This document shows positions 32,545 to 42,725 of a stretch of 64,000 nt of DNA, piece after piece. A program made the translations under genes and the position numbers. Source of the stretch: Shinisaurus crocodilurus (Eukaryota; Chordata; Lepidosauria; Squamata; Shinisauridae). The notes beneath the pieces are model-generated. The model was not told the DNA's origin. It was given only the letters and a program-made list of their open reading frames with translations, and searched no databases. Numbering within the stretch: the stretch's first letter is position 1; every line of letters starts with the position of its first letter. The DNA lies in contig CM037877.1 in the NCBI GenBank assembly GCA_021292165.1, positions 215,925,350-215,989,349 of the forward strand, in the 5' to 3' direction.

Positions 32545-32985
32545 TGATCAACTAAAATGGTCAAGGGGCTGGAGCAACTCCCCTATGGGGAAAGGTTACA
32601 ACATCTGGGAGTGTTTAGCTTAAAAAAGGGTGAGTAAGGGAAGACATATTTATAGAGATGTACAAAATTATGCATGGGGCAAAGTGGACAGGGATAGGGG
32701 GACATCCCTGTCCACTTTGTCCACTTTTCCACTTTGTCCACATCCCTGTCCACTTTTCTCCCTCTCTCATAATCTAGACCTGATGGCTATATGCTCCCTC
32801 CAATATCAGAGGCAGCATGCCTATGTACACCAGTTGCTGGGGAACATGGGTGGGAGGGTGCTGTTGCACTCATGTCCTGCTTGTGGGTTTCCTGTGGGCT
32901 GCTGGTTGACCACTTTGTGAATGGAATGCTGGTCCAGATGGACCCTTGGTCTGATGATCCAGCATGGCTCTTATTATATTCTTAT
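32545..32985 (+). mobile_element. CR1 LINE 3' end with internal deletion
   Basis: Begins in the ORF2 C-terminus (AAATGGTCAAGGGGCTGGAG). It jumps near 32700-32780 through a patch of repeated GTCCACTTT words and resumes in the 3' UTR at GATGGCTATATGCTCCCTCC, ending GCATGGCTCTTATTATATTC. About 150 bp of normal CR1 is missing at the patch. Confidence 0.85.
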
Positions 32986-33095
32986 TGGGAGCTTTGTGGG
33001 ATATCAGGGCAGGTGCACTCGTTCAGAGCAGTCCCAATGTGATCAAAAACCCTGGGAAGGTAGGCTCACCAATTGTGTATACAGAGCCTATGCAC

Positions 33096-33136
33096 TCTGG
33101 ACTATATATATATATATATATATATACATATATACA
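33096..33136. repeat. (TA)n microsatellite
   Basis: About 15 TA units with two CA interruptions. Confidence 0.9.
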
Positions 33137-33469
33137 TAGCTTCTATTCAAACCTTCAAATGAATGTGTAGCAGTCAGGAGATCCTGGTGCTCCCCCCATG
33201 CACATGTTCACTGAATGTGCCAAAAGAGCATACATATGCTTATGATTGTAAGTTGTAGCCATTGTCTCCTCAGTTCAAAGGAGAGAGACAATCTCACAAA
33301 TTGGCTGTCACATAAGAAGCACAGAGTGTTCATAGAGAAAAGTTAAAAACCTCTGCTCTTGGCTTAAAGCTCCTTGACTTCATTCTAAAAAAAAGAAAGA
33401 AAAGAAACAAACATGACTGCAGGGCAGGCAATATTCCCATTGTGCGAATCTTTAAACTCCCTGTGCAGG

Positions 33470-33835
33470 GCCAATCAAATTTTGTTTCTTTACTGGCACA
33501 TAATTAACCCCTTGAGTAGGTATCCAGCTAAACCTAAATAATTATGGTACTTAATTTTCCAATAGCTGATGAAAATCTCTTTTAGGCTCCTAATTGGCTG
33601 CCACCTCCTATTAATGCTTACTTTGAGCACTTAAAACAATCAACTTGGGAAATAGGCTACTTTAGCAAGGGGATAAAGCAACAGCTGGCAGAAAGAGTTG
33701 TAGATTGGGCCTATGGATTAAATGCAGAATATGGTGGGAAATGTTTTTATTCCATATCTCATCTAATCTACTTGATGCAAGATGTCTTATCAAGCCACAT
33801 AAAACTGGACCTGTTTGAATGCTGATACAAATCTA
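33470..33835. other. Candidate conserved noncoding element
   Basis: Repeat-free sequence containing CTCCTAATTGGCTGCCACCT, CCTATTAATGCTTACTTTGA and CATAATTAACCCC. No frame of interest. Suggested only from lack of repeats and homeobox-like words. Confidence 0.3.
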
Positions 33836-34084
33836 GCAGGCAGGGGCATTACTAGACCTGAGCCCATGGGGCCACAGCCCCGAATCTATTTCCTAGGGCC
33901 CTGGATCTGTACCCCAGAGCCCTGAGTGTCCATTGGTGCTGATAGGTTTTTTTTCCTTAGCTTAATTGTGATGCAGGGGGCAGTTTTCAAGGGGGGTTGC
34001 AGCTGGGGAGGGAAGGATTAACTCCCACATGCTGCAACACTGTGAAATGGCTTTGCCTCCTGTGACATTTAAATAAATCATAGT

Positions 34085-34160
34085 AATTATTTCTACATGT
34101 TCATATATAGATATAAATCACCATATGCACATTTTATGCAGCTTTTGTGTCTGGTCCCAA
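34085..34160. repeat. Unclassified interspersed repeat, partial copy
   Basis: TAATTATTTCTACATGTTCA and CACCATATGCACATTTTATG match the 49795-49925 copy. The right part is missing. Confidence 0.55.
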
Positions 34161-34286
34161 ATCTTTGAAGTACCTAGCAGCAACACCTTTGGATGGCAGA
34201 CAAATACTGGTAGCTATTTGCTCTTTCCTGTAGACAACTATAACTTAAGTTCAGTGGAAGACCGACAACCTGGTCTTCTGCGCGGG

Positions 34287-35962
34287 TTTATTTATTTTAT
34301 TTAGTTATTTATTATATTTATTAATCGCCCATCTGGCCGGTCACCCGGCCACCCTGGGCGATGTACAATTAAAATACAGTAAAACACAATAAAATATAAT
34401 GATTAAAACAATATAAAAAATTCTTATTAAAAACCTAACCCACCCCATATTCCCGCCTGAACAGCCATGTTTTTAATGCACGGCGGAAGCTCATCACGGA
34501 GGGGGCATGGTGAAGGTCACTAGGGAGGGAGTTCCATAATGTGGGGGCCGCCACAGAGAAGGCCCTCTTCCTAGTCCCCACCAGCCTGGCTGCTCTGGCT
34601 GATGGGATAAGGAGAAGGCCGTCCGTGGCAGACCTTGTTGAGCGGCCTACTTGATGTTGCTGGAGGCGCTCCTTGAGATAAGCTGGGCCGGAGCCGTGTA
34701 GGGTTTTAAAGGTCAAAACCAACACCTTGAATTCGGCTCGGCAAGCAACTGGTAGCCAGTGCAACTCATTAAGCACTGGTGTGATGTGATCACGCCGGCG
34801 GCTGCCCTTAATCAGGCGAGCCGTCGCGTTCTTTACCAGCTGAAGCTTCCAGACCGTCTTCAAGGGTAACCCCACATAGAGCGCATTACAGTAGTCTAGG
34901 CGAGAGGAGACTAAGGCATGAACCACTGATGGGAGCAGGTGATTAGGAAGGTAGGGGCGCAGCTGCCGTATCAGATGGAGTTGATACAGCGCCGCCCGGC
35001 TCACAGCTGCCACCTGAGCCTCCATGGACAGCTGGGAGTCTAGAATGACCCCCAAGCTGCGGACCTGGTCCTTCAGGGGTAGATGTACCCCATTCAGCAC
35101 CAGGTCAACATCCCCTAACCTTCCCTTGTCCCCCACCAGAAGTACCTCGGTCTTGTCGGGGTTCAGTTTCAGCATGTTCCTTCCCATCCAGCCAGCCACT
35201 GACTCCAGGCACTTGGACAGGGTCTCAACGGCCAACCTCGGTGAGGACTTAAAACAGAGGTAGAGCTGCGTGTCATCCGCATACTGATGACACTGCACCC
35301 CAAACCTCCTGATGATAGCTCCCAGCGGCTTGAGGTAGATGTTGAACAACATCAGGGAGAGGATGGAACCCTGCGGCACTCCACAAGTGAGCAGCCGAGG
35401 GTCCGAAGCCTCCTCCCCGAGAACTACCCTCTGATACCTTCCAGAGAGGAAGGACCGGAACCACTGCAATACAGTGCCTCCCAAGCCCAACCCCTCCAGA
35501 CGGTCCAGGAGGATACCGTGGTCAACGGTATCAAAAGCCGCTGAGAGATCGAGGAGGACTAGAAAGGAGCATTCGCCCCTATCCAAAGCCCTCCTCATAT
35601 CATCCACCAAGGCGACCAAGGCCGTCTCCGTCCCATGTCCAGACCTGAAGCCTGACTGGCACGGATCTAAATAATCGGCTTCATCCAAGTGTGCCTTCAA
35701 CTGAGCACCCACCACCCGCTCGATCACCTTGCCCAGAAATAGTAAATTCAATTGGAGACTGGGCGAAAGTTGTTTAAATCCTGGGGATCCAAGGAGGGCT
35801 TTTTTAGAAGCGGTCTTATTGCTGCCTCCTTGAGGGCTGATGGCATCACTCCCTCCTCGAGGGAGGCATTCACCACCGCCTTGATCCCCTCACCCAGTCT
35901 CTCCCTACAGCTCATGATGAGCCAGGACGGGCAAGGATCACACAAGCAGGTGGTCGGTTCAA
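34287..35962 (-). mobile_element. L2 LINE, best preserved copy (ORF2 3' two-thirds and 3' UTR)
   Basis: A 5'-truncated L2-clade retrotransposon. The coding part spans about 34435-35962 on the minus strand. It starts within ORF2 upstream of the reverse transcriptase fingers (a CDPCPSWLI stretch) and ends at the normal C-terminus. The endonuclease domain and ORF1 are absent. The 3' UTR ends at about 34287 in TTTA-rich sequence, with the L2-type block CGCCCATCTGGCCGGTCACC. The 5' boundary at 35962 abuts an unrelated LTR-like block. Confidence 0.93.
34435..35751 (-). pseudogene. L2 reverse transcriptase, 438-codon open frame
   Basis: This frame encodes the polymerase and C-terminal part of an L2 ORF2 protein, which copies LINE RNA into DNA at the nicked target. 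Motif A is DLSAAFDTVDH (residues 68-78). Motif B is GVPQGSILSLMLFN (124-137), where family members usually have SP for the SL. The catalytic motif C is QYADDTQLY (156-164). The thumb and tail include SRLDYCNALYVGLPL and a conserved LHWLPVACRAEFKVL block, ending with AFSVAAPTLWNSLP. All catalytic aspartates are present. The first methionine is not a native start: the upstream ORF2 continues in another frame (35748-35945) after an apparent 5-bp insertion near 35750. The copy lacks an endonuclease, so it cannot retrotranspose by itself. Confidence 0.92.
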
Positions 35963-36790
35963 TGCTAAGGGGGTAGCGGCTGCTGGGGCGGGCCTTCTCC
36001 GAGGTCCCCAGCGCCTCGCCTTAGCCCAGAACAAAGGGATGACATAGCCACAAAAGTATCTTTTAGAAAACAAGTTTATCTACAAAATTACCTTCACAAA
36101 CTCAGACCCACGCCAGCAATACAGCTTATCAGTACGGTACAAAGTAGCAAGCAAAAGCCTCAAGGACAACGTGATTTCAGGGCTCTCAGCTAGTTAGTTT
36201 AGCTCGGGTCCCGGCAGAGGTCCAGTCAACCGCACGCTGCTAGCTGGGTTCCCGGCGGAGGCCCGGTCTACCCAAGCAGCTAGCTGGGTTCCCGGCGGGG
36301 CCCGGTCTACCCAAGCGGCTAGCTGGGTTCCCGGCAGAGGCCTGGTCTACCCAAGCGGCTAGCTGGGTTCCCGGCGGAGGCCCGGTCTACCCAAGCGGCT
36401 AGCTGGGTTCCCGGCGGGGCCCGGTCTACCCAAGCGGCTTGTGAGTGATTTCAGCTTGGTTTCCCGGGGGTCCGGTCAACCCAAGAGGCCTGTGATTTCA
36501 GCTTGGTTTCCCGGGGGTCCGGTCAACCCAAGCGGCCAGTGATTTCAGCTTGGTTTCCCGGGGTTGCTGATCCTTCGTTCCCTTACCCCAGGCATGGGCA
36601 AGATTGCTGATCAGGTCCAGAGAAAAGTTCCCTTGTGCAGGGTGTTTTATACCTTGGTGTTTCAGGTAGCCCCTCCCTCCGTGATCAGGTGGGTTGACAC
36701 CCTCCCTGAGGGGCGGCCTTTTGGGTCAGGTGGGGTGACGCCTTCCCCCCGTGGGATGGGGTCCCTTTGAAGCCACTTGCTTAATGGTCC
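35963..36790 (-). mobile_element. LTR-like block with TATA box and minisatellite
   Basis: Read on the minus strand it contains a TATA box in GGTATAAAACACCCTGCA (about 36633-36650). This is followed by a tandem array and then an AT-rich stretch, ending CCCCCTTAGCA exactly where the L2 begins. A TATA box followed by a transcribed-type region and a terminal CA fits an LTR, but no partner LTR, matching duplication or primer-binding site was found. It could instead be a 5' UTR or promoter of another retroelement. The right-hand limit is uncertain. Confidence 0.35.
36190..36575. repeat. 39-40 bp and 46-50 bp minisatellite
   Basis: At least five units of CTAGCTGGGTTCCCGGCGG followed by AGGCCCGGTCTACCCAAGCG, 39-40 bp each. 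These are followed by three related longer units with GATTTCAGCTTGGTTTCCCG and GGGGTCCGGTCAACCCAAG. The two unit types share the TTCCCGG..CCGGTC..ACCCAAG frame, so the array expanded in two phases. Confidence 0.92.
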
Positions 36791-37620
36791 CATCCTATGG
36801 TGTTGAGTGGCCATTTCTTAGGGGTGCCGAAGCGTCTGCCCTGGAGAGGTATTCAAGTCTTATGTAGATGGGGCTGATATGCAAGAGCATTGACAAACCT
36901 GGTGATGCTTCCTGCCTTCCCCCCTGGAGTGATTCTATGTAGATGTTGTTTGTCCCCTTTGGCATCTCTGGAGACTGGTTGTCTCCCCCCCCCTGGGTCT
37001 CCTTCCCCCCCTTGGTGAGTGTGTGTGTGTCAGGCAGGGGGCTTAGGTTGGCTTTCTCCACAAGTTCATTGTTGGTATTACCGAAGTGGGGGAAGCTCAC
37101 CCCCTTTAGCTCCTGCTTTTGAAGGTGGCAGAGGTGTTCATGATTTGGCTAAAATTTGGGAGGGGATTGAGTGGACTTGTGGGTTTCATTCACTAATGGG
37201 CTCTCTACCTCCCCCCCCCCCCAATTTGAAGACTGGCTACTGTTCATACAGACTATCTCTTGCAGCCAGATCCTCTAATATTTACTCAGAATTAAGTCCC
37301 ACTGAGTTTGAAGGAGCTTATTCTCCATTAAGTGTGCTTGGGAGTGCAGCCTTCAAACTGGTTCATGCATTCATTGTGGTAGATGGTCTATAATTGTTTC
37401 TTCCATTTCTCCATCCCATCACCTGCTGGCAATGTTCAGCCCACACCATGCACAGATTAAGCATTTTCAAGTAGCTATTGTAAACTGGATTGTCACTGTT
37501 GAATACTATTTCTGGCAAAAGGCTCCAAAACCATGATACAACTGACGTGCATCAACAATGTGTCATTGGAAAGTACATGGAGGGAATGGGCCACGCACAT
37601 CACGTAATGTCAGAAGGGAA
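36791..37620. other. Unclassified low-complexity-rich stretch
   Basis: Contains C-runs, a GTGTGTGT tract near 37019 and a C-run at about 37210-37222. It may be the continuation of the LTR-like element. The piece at about 37272-37345 resembles the short hairpin MITE middle (TTAAGTCCCACTGAGTTTG). No gene seen. Confidence 0.35.
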
Positions 37621-37626
37621 CGTTTG

Positions 37627-37718
37627 TCAGTGAGACTGCAGCTCCTCTTCTGTGAATAGAACAAAATGCCTCTTGCACTAGTCCTGTTCACAAAAGAGGA
37701 GCAGCAGTCTCATGCAAG
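37627..37718. repeat. Inverted repeat
   Basis: GTGAGACTGCAGCTCCTCTT and the following CTGTGAATAGAAC pair with GTTCACAAAAGAGGAGCAGC and AGTCTCAT. Arms are about 32 bp with a loop of about 25 bp. Probably a small MITE core. Confidence 0.7.
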
Positions 37719-37796
37719 GCACCTCCTCTGATATTACATATGAGTAAACCCATTTGCATGAACAGAGATTTGCGAGAGTGAGCCAGCTAAATATTA

Positions 37797-37917
37797 GGAG
37801 TGCAATACTACGCATGTTTAGACAGAAAAAGCTCCCAGCATTCCCCAGCCAGCATGGCTGCCTGAGGCATGCTGGGAATTGTAGGCCTTCTGTCTAAACA
37901 TGCATAGGATTGCACCC
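37797..37917. mobile_element. PIF/Harbinger-like hairpin MITE
   Basis: TTA on the left and TAG on the right. Arms GTTTAGACAGAAAAAG and CCTTCTGTCTAAACATGCAT. Centre CCAGCCAGCATGGCTG. One of the full-length family members. Confidence 0.85.
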
Positions 37918-38499
37918 TAGATAAGCCAACTCTTAATGAAGACTAATACATCGCTGAGAGGAATGGGGTAAGACAAGTAGTGTTGCACTTCAGCAATATA
38001 GTTTTCTCATTCTGGGGACCTCTTTCTGGATTGGAGTGCAACTTCTTCCCACATACTCTGTCTTAAGCCAATGCACCCTTCTGTGACTAATGTCAGCCAG
38101 TGGGATCAAGAAAGGTCAGGCAGGCAGGATGGATGGCTGTAGGTTCAGGAATCTAGGATAGGATAACACAGAGGATAAGAAAGGAAGAGTGTCAGTAAGA
38201 AAGTTTAACATCACTAACAAAAGCACTGATACTAGTCATACTAGTAAGCCATATGCTAATAAATATATATATATATCAGAGGTAAGGGTTTCCTGTAAAC
38301 ACCATCTATGCTCCTTGATTTCTCTGTTATTTGCAGCTCCATTCACTGAGCCCAGAGCTTTCACGGGTCAGTATGTATTTAGCTGGTAAGGTCTACTAAT
38401 GTCATAAGAAGAGAGAATGGGGAAGTAGCAGTCTTTTTTTTTAATGAATGATGGGACTCCAGGTAAAAACAAAAAGAAGGGCACACAGATTTGCTTATA

Positions 38500-38730
38500 T
38501 AACCAATTAAGCTGTAAATAAATGTACCATCAAGTAGCTTAATTAGCAGCATGTGTTTATTAGAAGCCAATTACATGATCCCTTAGCAGTTTTTAATTAA
38601 TGACTGTCAGCCCAAGGAATCTAATTGGCGAAGGTTAAAGTGAACATGAAAATCTCTTGCTAAAGTTAACTACCTAAAGTTCCTTTTAGAATTTCATCAT
38701 CCTAGAAAGAGAAATATTAAAGGGGCACAG
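38500..38730. other. Candidate conserved noncoding element
   Basis: Includes AGCTTAATTAGCAGCATGTG, TTAGAAGCCAATTACATGAT, AGTTTTTAATTAATGACTGT and GGAATCTAATTGGCG. It is free of repeats and dense in TAATT words. Of the candidate stretches in this window it looks the most enhancer-like, but conservation has not been tested. Confidence 0.3.
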
Positions 38731-38948
38731 AAGTACCCCTTTAGTTAAGCTGAGTCTCAAAAACAGGTTCCGCCATTATAATTCTCAAAATGTTTTTTGG
38801 CATCCATAATTTACCTGATGAGACCTACAACTGTGTAAAATTTCAAACAATCCAATACAAATTGCCACAGATACAGCAAGGTAAAAAGTGCTGAAAATGG
38901 ACACATTTGTACTTTTTACCCCAAACTGTGGCTCAGCATATTATATAC

Positions 38949-39060
38949 AGGAAGTCCTCAGGTTACAAACGAGTTCCATTCTTAAGAATGTCTTTAAGTC
39001 GAATTTGTATGTAAGTCGGAACAGCATAGCATTCTCATCAGGACCAAATAATTAAGTCTG
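38949..39060. mobile_element. pogo/Tigger-like end fragment
   Basis: TATATA is followed by CAGGAAGTCCTCAGGTTACA, then AAGTCGAATTTGTATGTAAG. TA target plus a CAGG start and alternating TTAC/GTAAG words are characteristic of Tigger-type ends. The other end is missing. Confidence 0.55.
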
Positions 39061-39301
39061 TCACATTTTATATGGGAAGAGGTTCTGTCCTGCATCACAG
39101 GCACAATTCAGTACATGATGCCTTTTCTGCTATGGAAGAAACACAGTGGTTGGGGAAAGTACACCTGTCTGTCCATTTCTGCTTGCCATGAAATAGTTAT
39201 AAATGCACAAAACCTCTATCTTCTTCTTTTTAAGTGACCACACTCAAATGCTGCAGGAGGGCCAATTCAAAAGGCACTGGTGTTGGTCCCTAGAACTCTG
39301 A

Positions 39302-39503
39302 ACATTGCCCACCCCTGTTCTAAAGTCAGGCCACCTCTCCCCCAATCCACATCCTAGCCCAGGAATAGCAACATGGTGCTAAAGCATCTAGAGGGCATCA
39401 GCTATCCTACCACTACCACCAGCACCACCACCACCACCACCCCAGGCTAGAATGTAGATCGAGGGAGAGGTGGTCTAAGTTTAGAACAGGGGTGGGTAAT
39501 GCC
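39302..39503. repeat. Large imperfect inverted repeat
   Basis: GCCCACCCCTGTTCTAAAGT and CCACCTCTCCCCCAATCCAC on the left pair with GAGGGAGAGGTGGTCTAAGT and AACAGGGGTGGGTAATGC on the right. Arms are about 58 bp and the loop contains an ACC microsatellite. CAGGGGTGGG is a hAT-like end, so this may be two hAT ends facing each other. Confidence 0.7.
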
Positions 39504-39869
39504 CAGGGGGCATTTTTTTCCCCTGGATGCCCAATGTGGGCTACAATTTGTGGGGCTCCATGGGTACCCAGAAAAAAGCTAAAATTGTCCGTTTGCTGCC
39601 GAAATTTGGTGGCAAACCACTCCATAGTGCTACAAGGTGCTACAACAATTAAATTTCGCTTGTTCCCAACCCTTTGGTACTCTGTAGCAGCAACAGATCA
39701 TCTAAAGGGACAAATTTAGCTTGCAAACCAGCTAAAATTGGCCATTGGGGCACTCTGTAGCCACTATGGACACCATTTTTTCCCCAAACTCAGGTTGGCA
39801 GGTTGCAAGCCAGTGATTCATATTACCATTATATTTCCCGTTTCAGCAGAAGATGAATCAGACATGGCT

Positions 39870-40020
39870 TTTTATTATTAATTATTTATATCTACCTTTC
39901 CTCTAAGGATCTCGAGACAATGTACATAATTCTCTGCCCCTTTTATCCTCACAACAACCCTGTGAGGTAGGTTAGGCTGGGAGTATGACTCACTCAAGAT
40001 CAGACTACTACGTAAGTCTA
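39870..40020 (-). mobile_element. MIR-like CORE-SINE fragment
   Basis: TATCCTCACAACAACCCTGT followed by GAGGTAGGTTAGGCTGGGAG is the MIR core. The L2-like tail is to the left (TTTATATCTACCTTTCCTC). The tRNA head is lost. Confidence 0.75.
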
Positions 40021-40589
40021 TTAATAAGACTATTAAGTCCAGGGTCTAACATTCCCTAGCTGCACCACTGATTGGGGGCATGGTAAAGTGTGATGGCTTG
40101 CTTTGGGAGAACTGGAACTTGGGTTCATCAAGAGATAATCACATGAATGACTGCTTTAGCACAAAGAGCCTAACGTTAAAAGTGTAGCTATCCTTTGACT
40201 ATGCCATAGACATAGACGTATGCTGCTTCAGGGAAATAATGTTTGCTTGCTTGTTTTGCAGATCCCATTGTGGGTTTCTTCCTTCCAATGTATTTGCATA
40301 TGATAAAACGCATGGTTTACCACCCTTCCAAGCTATCATGTGTCCCTTCCCAGCTGCATCCCACTCAGTTTAAGGCGCAGAAAAGCAATGGCACATGTAC
40401 CTGCTTCAGTTTCAAGTGTGGGAGCTTGGAAATAACAGGAAGACACTTTATCCACCGCTCTTGCTACAGGTATTGTTCAATCCTGTTCCATTCTTGAATT
40501 TTATGCTGTTATAAATGTTATGTTTAGTTAACCTTGAGGGATTATTGTAAAGGATCATAGAACTCCAAGGCTGATAGATGCTTTATGGC

Positions 40590-40672
40590 AGCAATCCTAT
40601 ACACTTACCTGAGAGTACATCTCATTGAATTCCATGGGGCTTACTTCTGAGTAGTCACACATAGGCTGGCAA
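40590..40672. mobile_element. Short hairpin MITE
   Basis: GCAATCCTATACACTTACCT pairs with the right end near AGTCACACATAGG. The middle is GAATTCCATGGGGCTTACTT. Same short family as 47771-47862. Confidence 0.7.
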
Positions 40673-41007
40673 TGTAAAAGGAGCGAATGCATTTCTATGA
40701 ACTGAAGCTGGAATAATTATACTGAAGCTTCACTTAATCCCGTGTTGATGTTGTTTTAAAATTCCAACTGCTAGCAGTTCAACAAATATCACAAGCAGTT
40801 TGATCCAGAAACCAGTTAGGACAGATTTAAATCTGGATTTAAACTGTTTTACTCCTATTTATTTCAGTGGGCTAAAAGTCAAGCATGGTAGCCTTACTGG
40901 CTTGTAGATCACAGTTTGATCTATTGTTCCATTACCTACCATAGTGAGATAATTCTTACTTACTAATATGTAATGTAAAGTACTGTAGATGCTGTTAGTC
41001 TCTCTAA

Positions 41008-41124
41008 GTGTGTGATCTTATGCAGTGTTTAGACAGAAAAATATTCCTACAATTCCCAGCACTTGCTCGGAAATGCTGGGAGTTGAAGGACCTTTTCTAT
41101 CTAATCATGCATCGGATTGCACCC
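41008..41124. mobile_element. PIF/Harbinger-like hairpin MITE with TAA duplication
   Basis: TAA on both sides (41005-41007, 41125-41127). Arms GTTTAGACAGAAAAATATTC and TTTTCTATCTAATCATGCAT, right end GGATTGCACCC. The TAA duplication complements the TTA ones of other copies, as expected for a TWA target. Confidence 0.85.
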
Positions 41125-41216
41125 TAAGCCTCTTTTATGATCAATACCCAACAGATCTGTTTATGAAAGATATGTTATTTATTCAGTTTTTAAATGGAAT
41201 TAGATCAATTTCTACA

Positions 41217-41310
41217 TTTATTTATTTATTATATTTATACCCCGCCTTTCTTCCTGCAAGGAACCCAAGGCGGCTTACATAATCTTCCTCCTCCTCCTCT
41301 CCATTTTATC
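41217..41310 (-). mobile_element. L2-type/MIR-like 3' tail fragment
   Basis: TTTATTTATTATATTTATAC, CCCCGCCTTTCTTCCTGCAA and CCAAGGCGGCTTACATAATC match 14207-14280 nearly exactly. This is the 3' tail of a LINE-dependent SINE. Confidence 0.75.
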
Positions 41311-41384
41311 TCCATTTTATCATGGACACAATAAGCAAAGACATGGAAATCCTAAAACATATATGCTTGTGTGTTGCCTTGCAA

Positions 41385-41548
41385 CAAGCCCTGGGTCCCT
41401 GTTTACTGGGCATTAAAGCTAAGCAGGGTCAAGCCTGGTTATTACTTGGATGGGAGACCGCTCCTCTAGTTTCCTGCATTGAGCAGGCGGTTGGACTCGA
41501 TAGCCTTCTAGGCTCCTTCCAACTCTATGATGTATGAAATCTATGTTA
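41385..41548 (+). mobile_element. 5S rRNA-derived SINE with CR1-type tail, copy 2
   Basis: AAAGCTAAGCAGGGTCAAGC and CTGGTTATTACTTGGATGGG followed by AGACCG reproduce vertebrate 5S rRNA from about position 50 to 90. This includes the A box and C box of the internal promoter bound by TFIIIA/TFIIIC. The region before it is diverged. The body then continues CTCCTCTAGTTTCCTGCATT and GAGCAGGCGGTTGGACTCGA, and ends AACTCTATGATGTATGAAAT, a CR1 3' end. The tail suggests mobilisation by CR1 machinery. Confidence 0.87.
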
Positions 41549-41949
41549 CTTCCCTGTACGTAGGGGGTGGGGGGCATCCTCTTCCAGCCACAGCTGGCAG
41601 CTTACTGATACTGTGTGCCACTTGCCCACACTGTAGCCCAAGCCCAAATCCAGAGGCCAATTGGCTGTGCTGGGTGGCTTCTTGGGGCGGAGCCTTGGAG
41701 TGGATTGGAGTGGGGGCCTATTTCTCTCTGGTCGGCCCTTGGGTTATAAACTAAGGGGCTGACCCACAGTTTTAGCACTGCGGTCACCAACTTCCCCACC
41801 GCTGGTTTTTAATGCATGTTACTTTGCAATGAGTAAAGCCTAAGCTACCTGTTCTCAGGGCTGGGAAATCATTTTACCCTCATTTGTGATTGGGCCTTGG
41901 CAGTGCAGGTTTTGGCCTTCCTTGTAGTAATAATTGCAGTGTGTTGCTT
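41549..41949. other. No gene or classified repeat recognised
   Basis: Moderately GC-rich spacer. No family resemblance found. Confidence 0.35.
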
Positions 41950-42725
41950 TAAAGCCTTTATTTACATTTCTTTTCTTTTCTTTTCTTTTTTTCCCCAAAT
42001 AAACACACATACAAAAAGAAAATAAACCCACAAATCCATATAACTCCAAAGTGACGGTGTGGGGCGTCACCACGGGGCCAAGAAATAATTCTATCCACAT
42101 AATTCATTATTAATCTATATTCCAAAAATACATCATATCTTGACATGGCGTACTCCCCTTTCCCTTTACTAAAACATAGTCTAGAAATGGTCCCCATATA
42201 TCCTTAAAATTATTTTTCTTTAATTGTCCTATTTTACATTTAATACTACATGTTAATTTATCATTTAAAGCAATATCCCACACCTCTTTATACGAATCAG
42301 TAATTAAATACTGATGTTGAACTTTCCATTTCCTTGCTATCAATAATCTCCCCGCCATTAACAAACTTACAATTAATTCCTTTATCTCTTGAGAGCACAG
42401 AAGTTTCTCCGTTATTGATAACAATGCTAATTTTGGACAGACCTCCAAATTAATGCCAATAATTTCTGAAATTCTACAAAAAAATTATTCCAAAAATTCA
42501 ATACGCTTTTACAGCTCCACCACATATGAGCATAAGTACCAAGTTCCTGACATCCTCTCCAACACAATGGAGCACAATTACTGTCTATTTTATTTTCTTT
42601 CTGCTTACTGGAGTCAGATACCATCTCCAAATAGTTTTTAAAAAATTATCTTTTATCCTTACTGACATATTTCTTAATATACGTCTGCCCCAGCATTGTT
42701 TATATTTCTGTCATGACTTTTTGTG
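41950..42725 (-). mobile_element. L1 LINE 3' end, 5'-truncated
   Basis: On the minus strand the two adjacent frames give the L1 ORF2 C-terminus. The first is a cysteine-containing CWRGCQELGTYAHMWWSC stretch (normally a CWRCG zinc knuckle, here frameshifted) followed by LNFWNNFF. The second has SLLMAGRLLIARKWK. The 3' UTR ends in a TTTTC/A-rich tail at about 41966-41993 (plus strand TTCTTTTCTTTTC). Stops and a frameshift make it dead. Confidence 0.85.

Noticed and set aside
32678..32717. Perfect 16-bp hairpin as a novel structure
   Set aside because: The GTGGACAGGGA / TCCCTGTCCAC inverted pair is partly intrinsic to the CR1 3' UTR (compare 59675-59705). The local patch is probably a deletion scar.
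34435..35751. Open reverse transcriptase frame as a host gene
   Set aside because: Context, 3' UTR and upstream frameshift show a 5'-truncated L2 LINE.
36795..37100. 101-codon minus-strand frame next to the LTR-like block as a retroviral gene
   Set aside because: No retroviral motif is seen, and it lies upstream of the TATA box in the proposed orientation.
41418..41460. 5S rRNA gene
   Set aside because: Only the middle of 5S is present and it is fused to a CR1 tail. It is a SINE.
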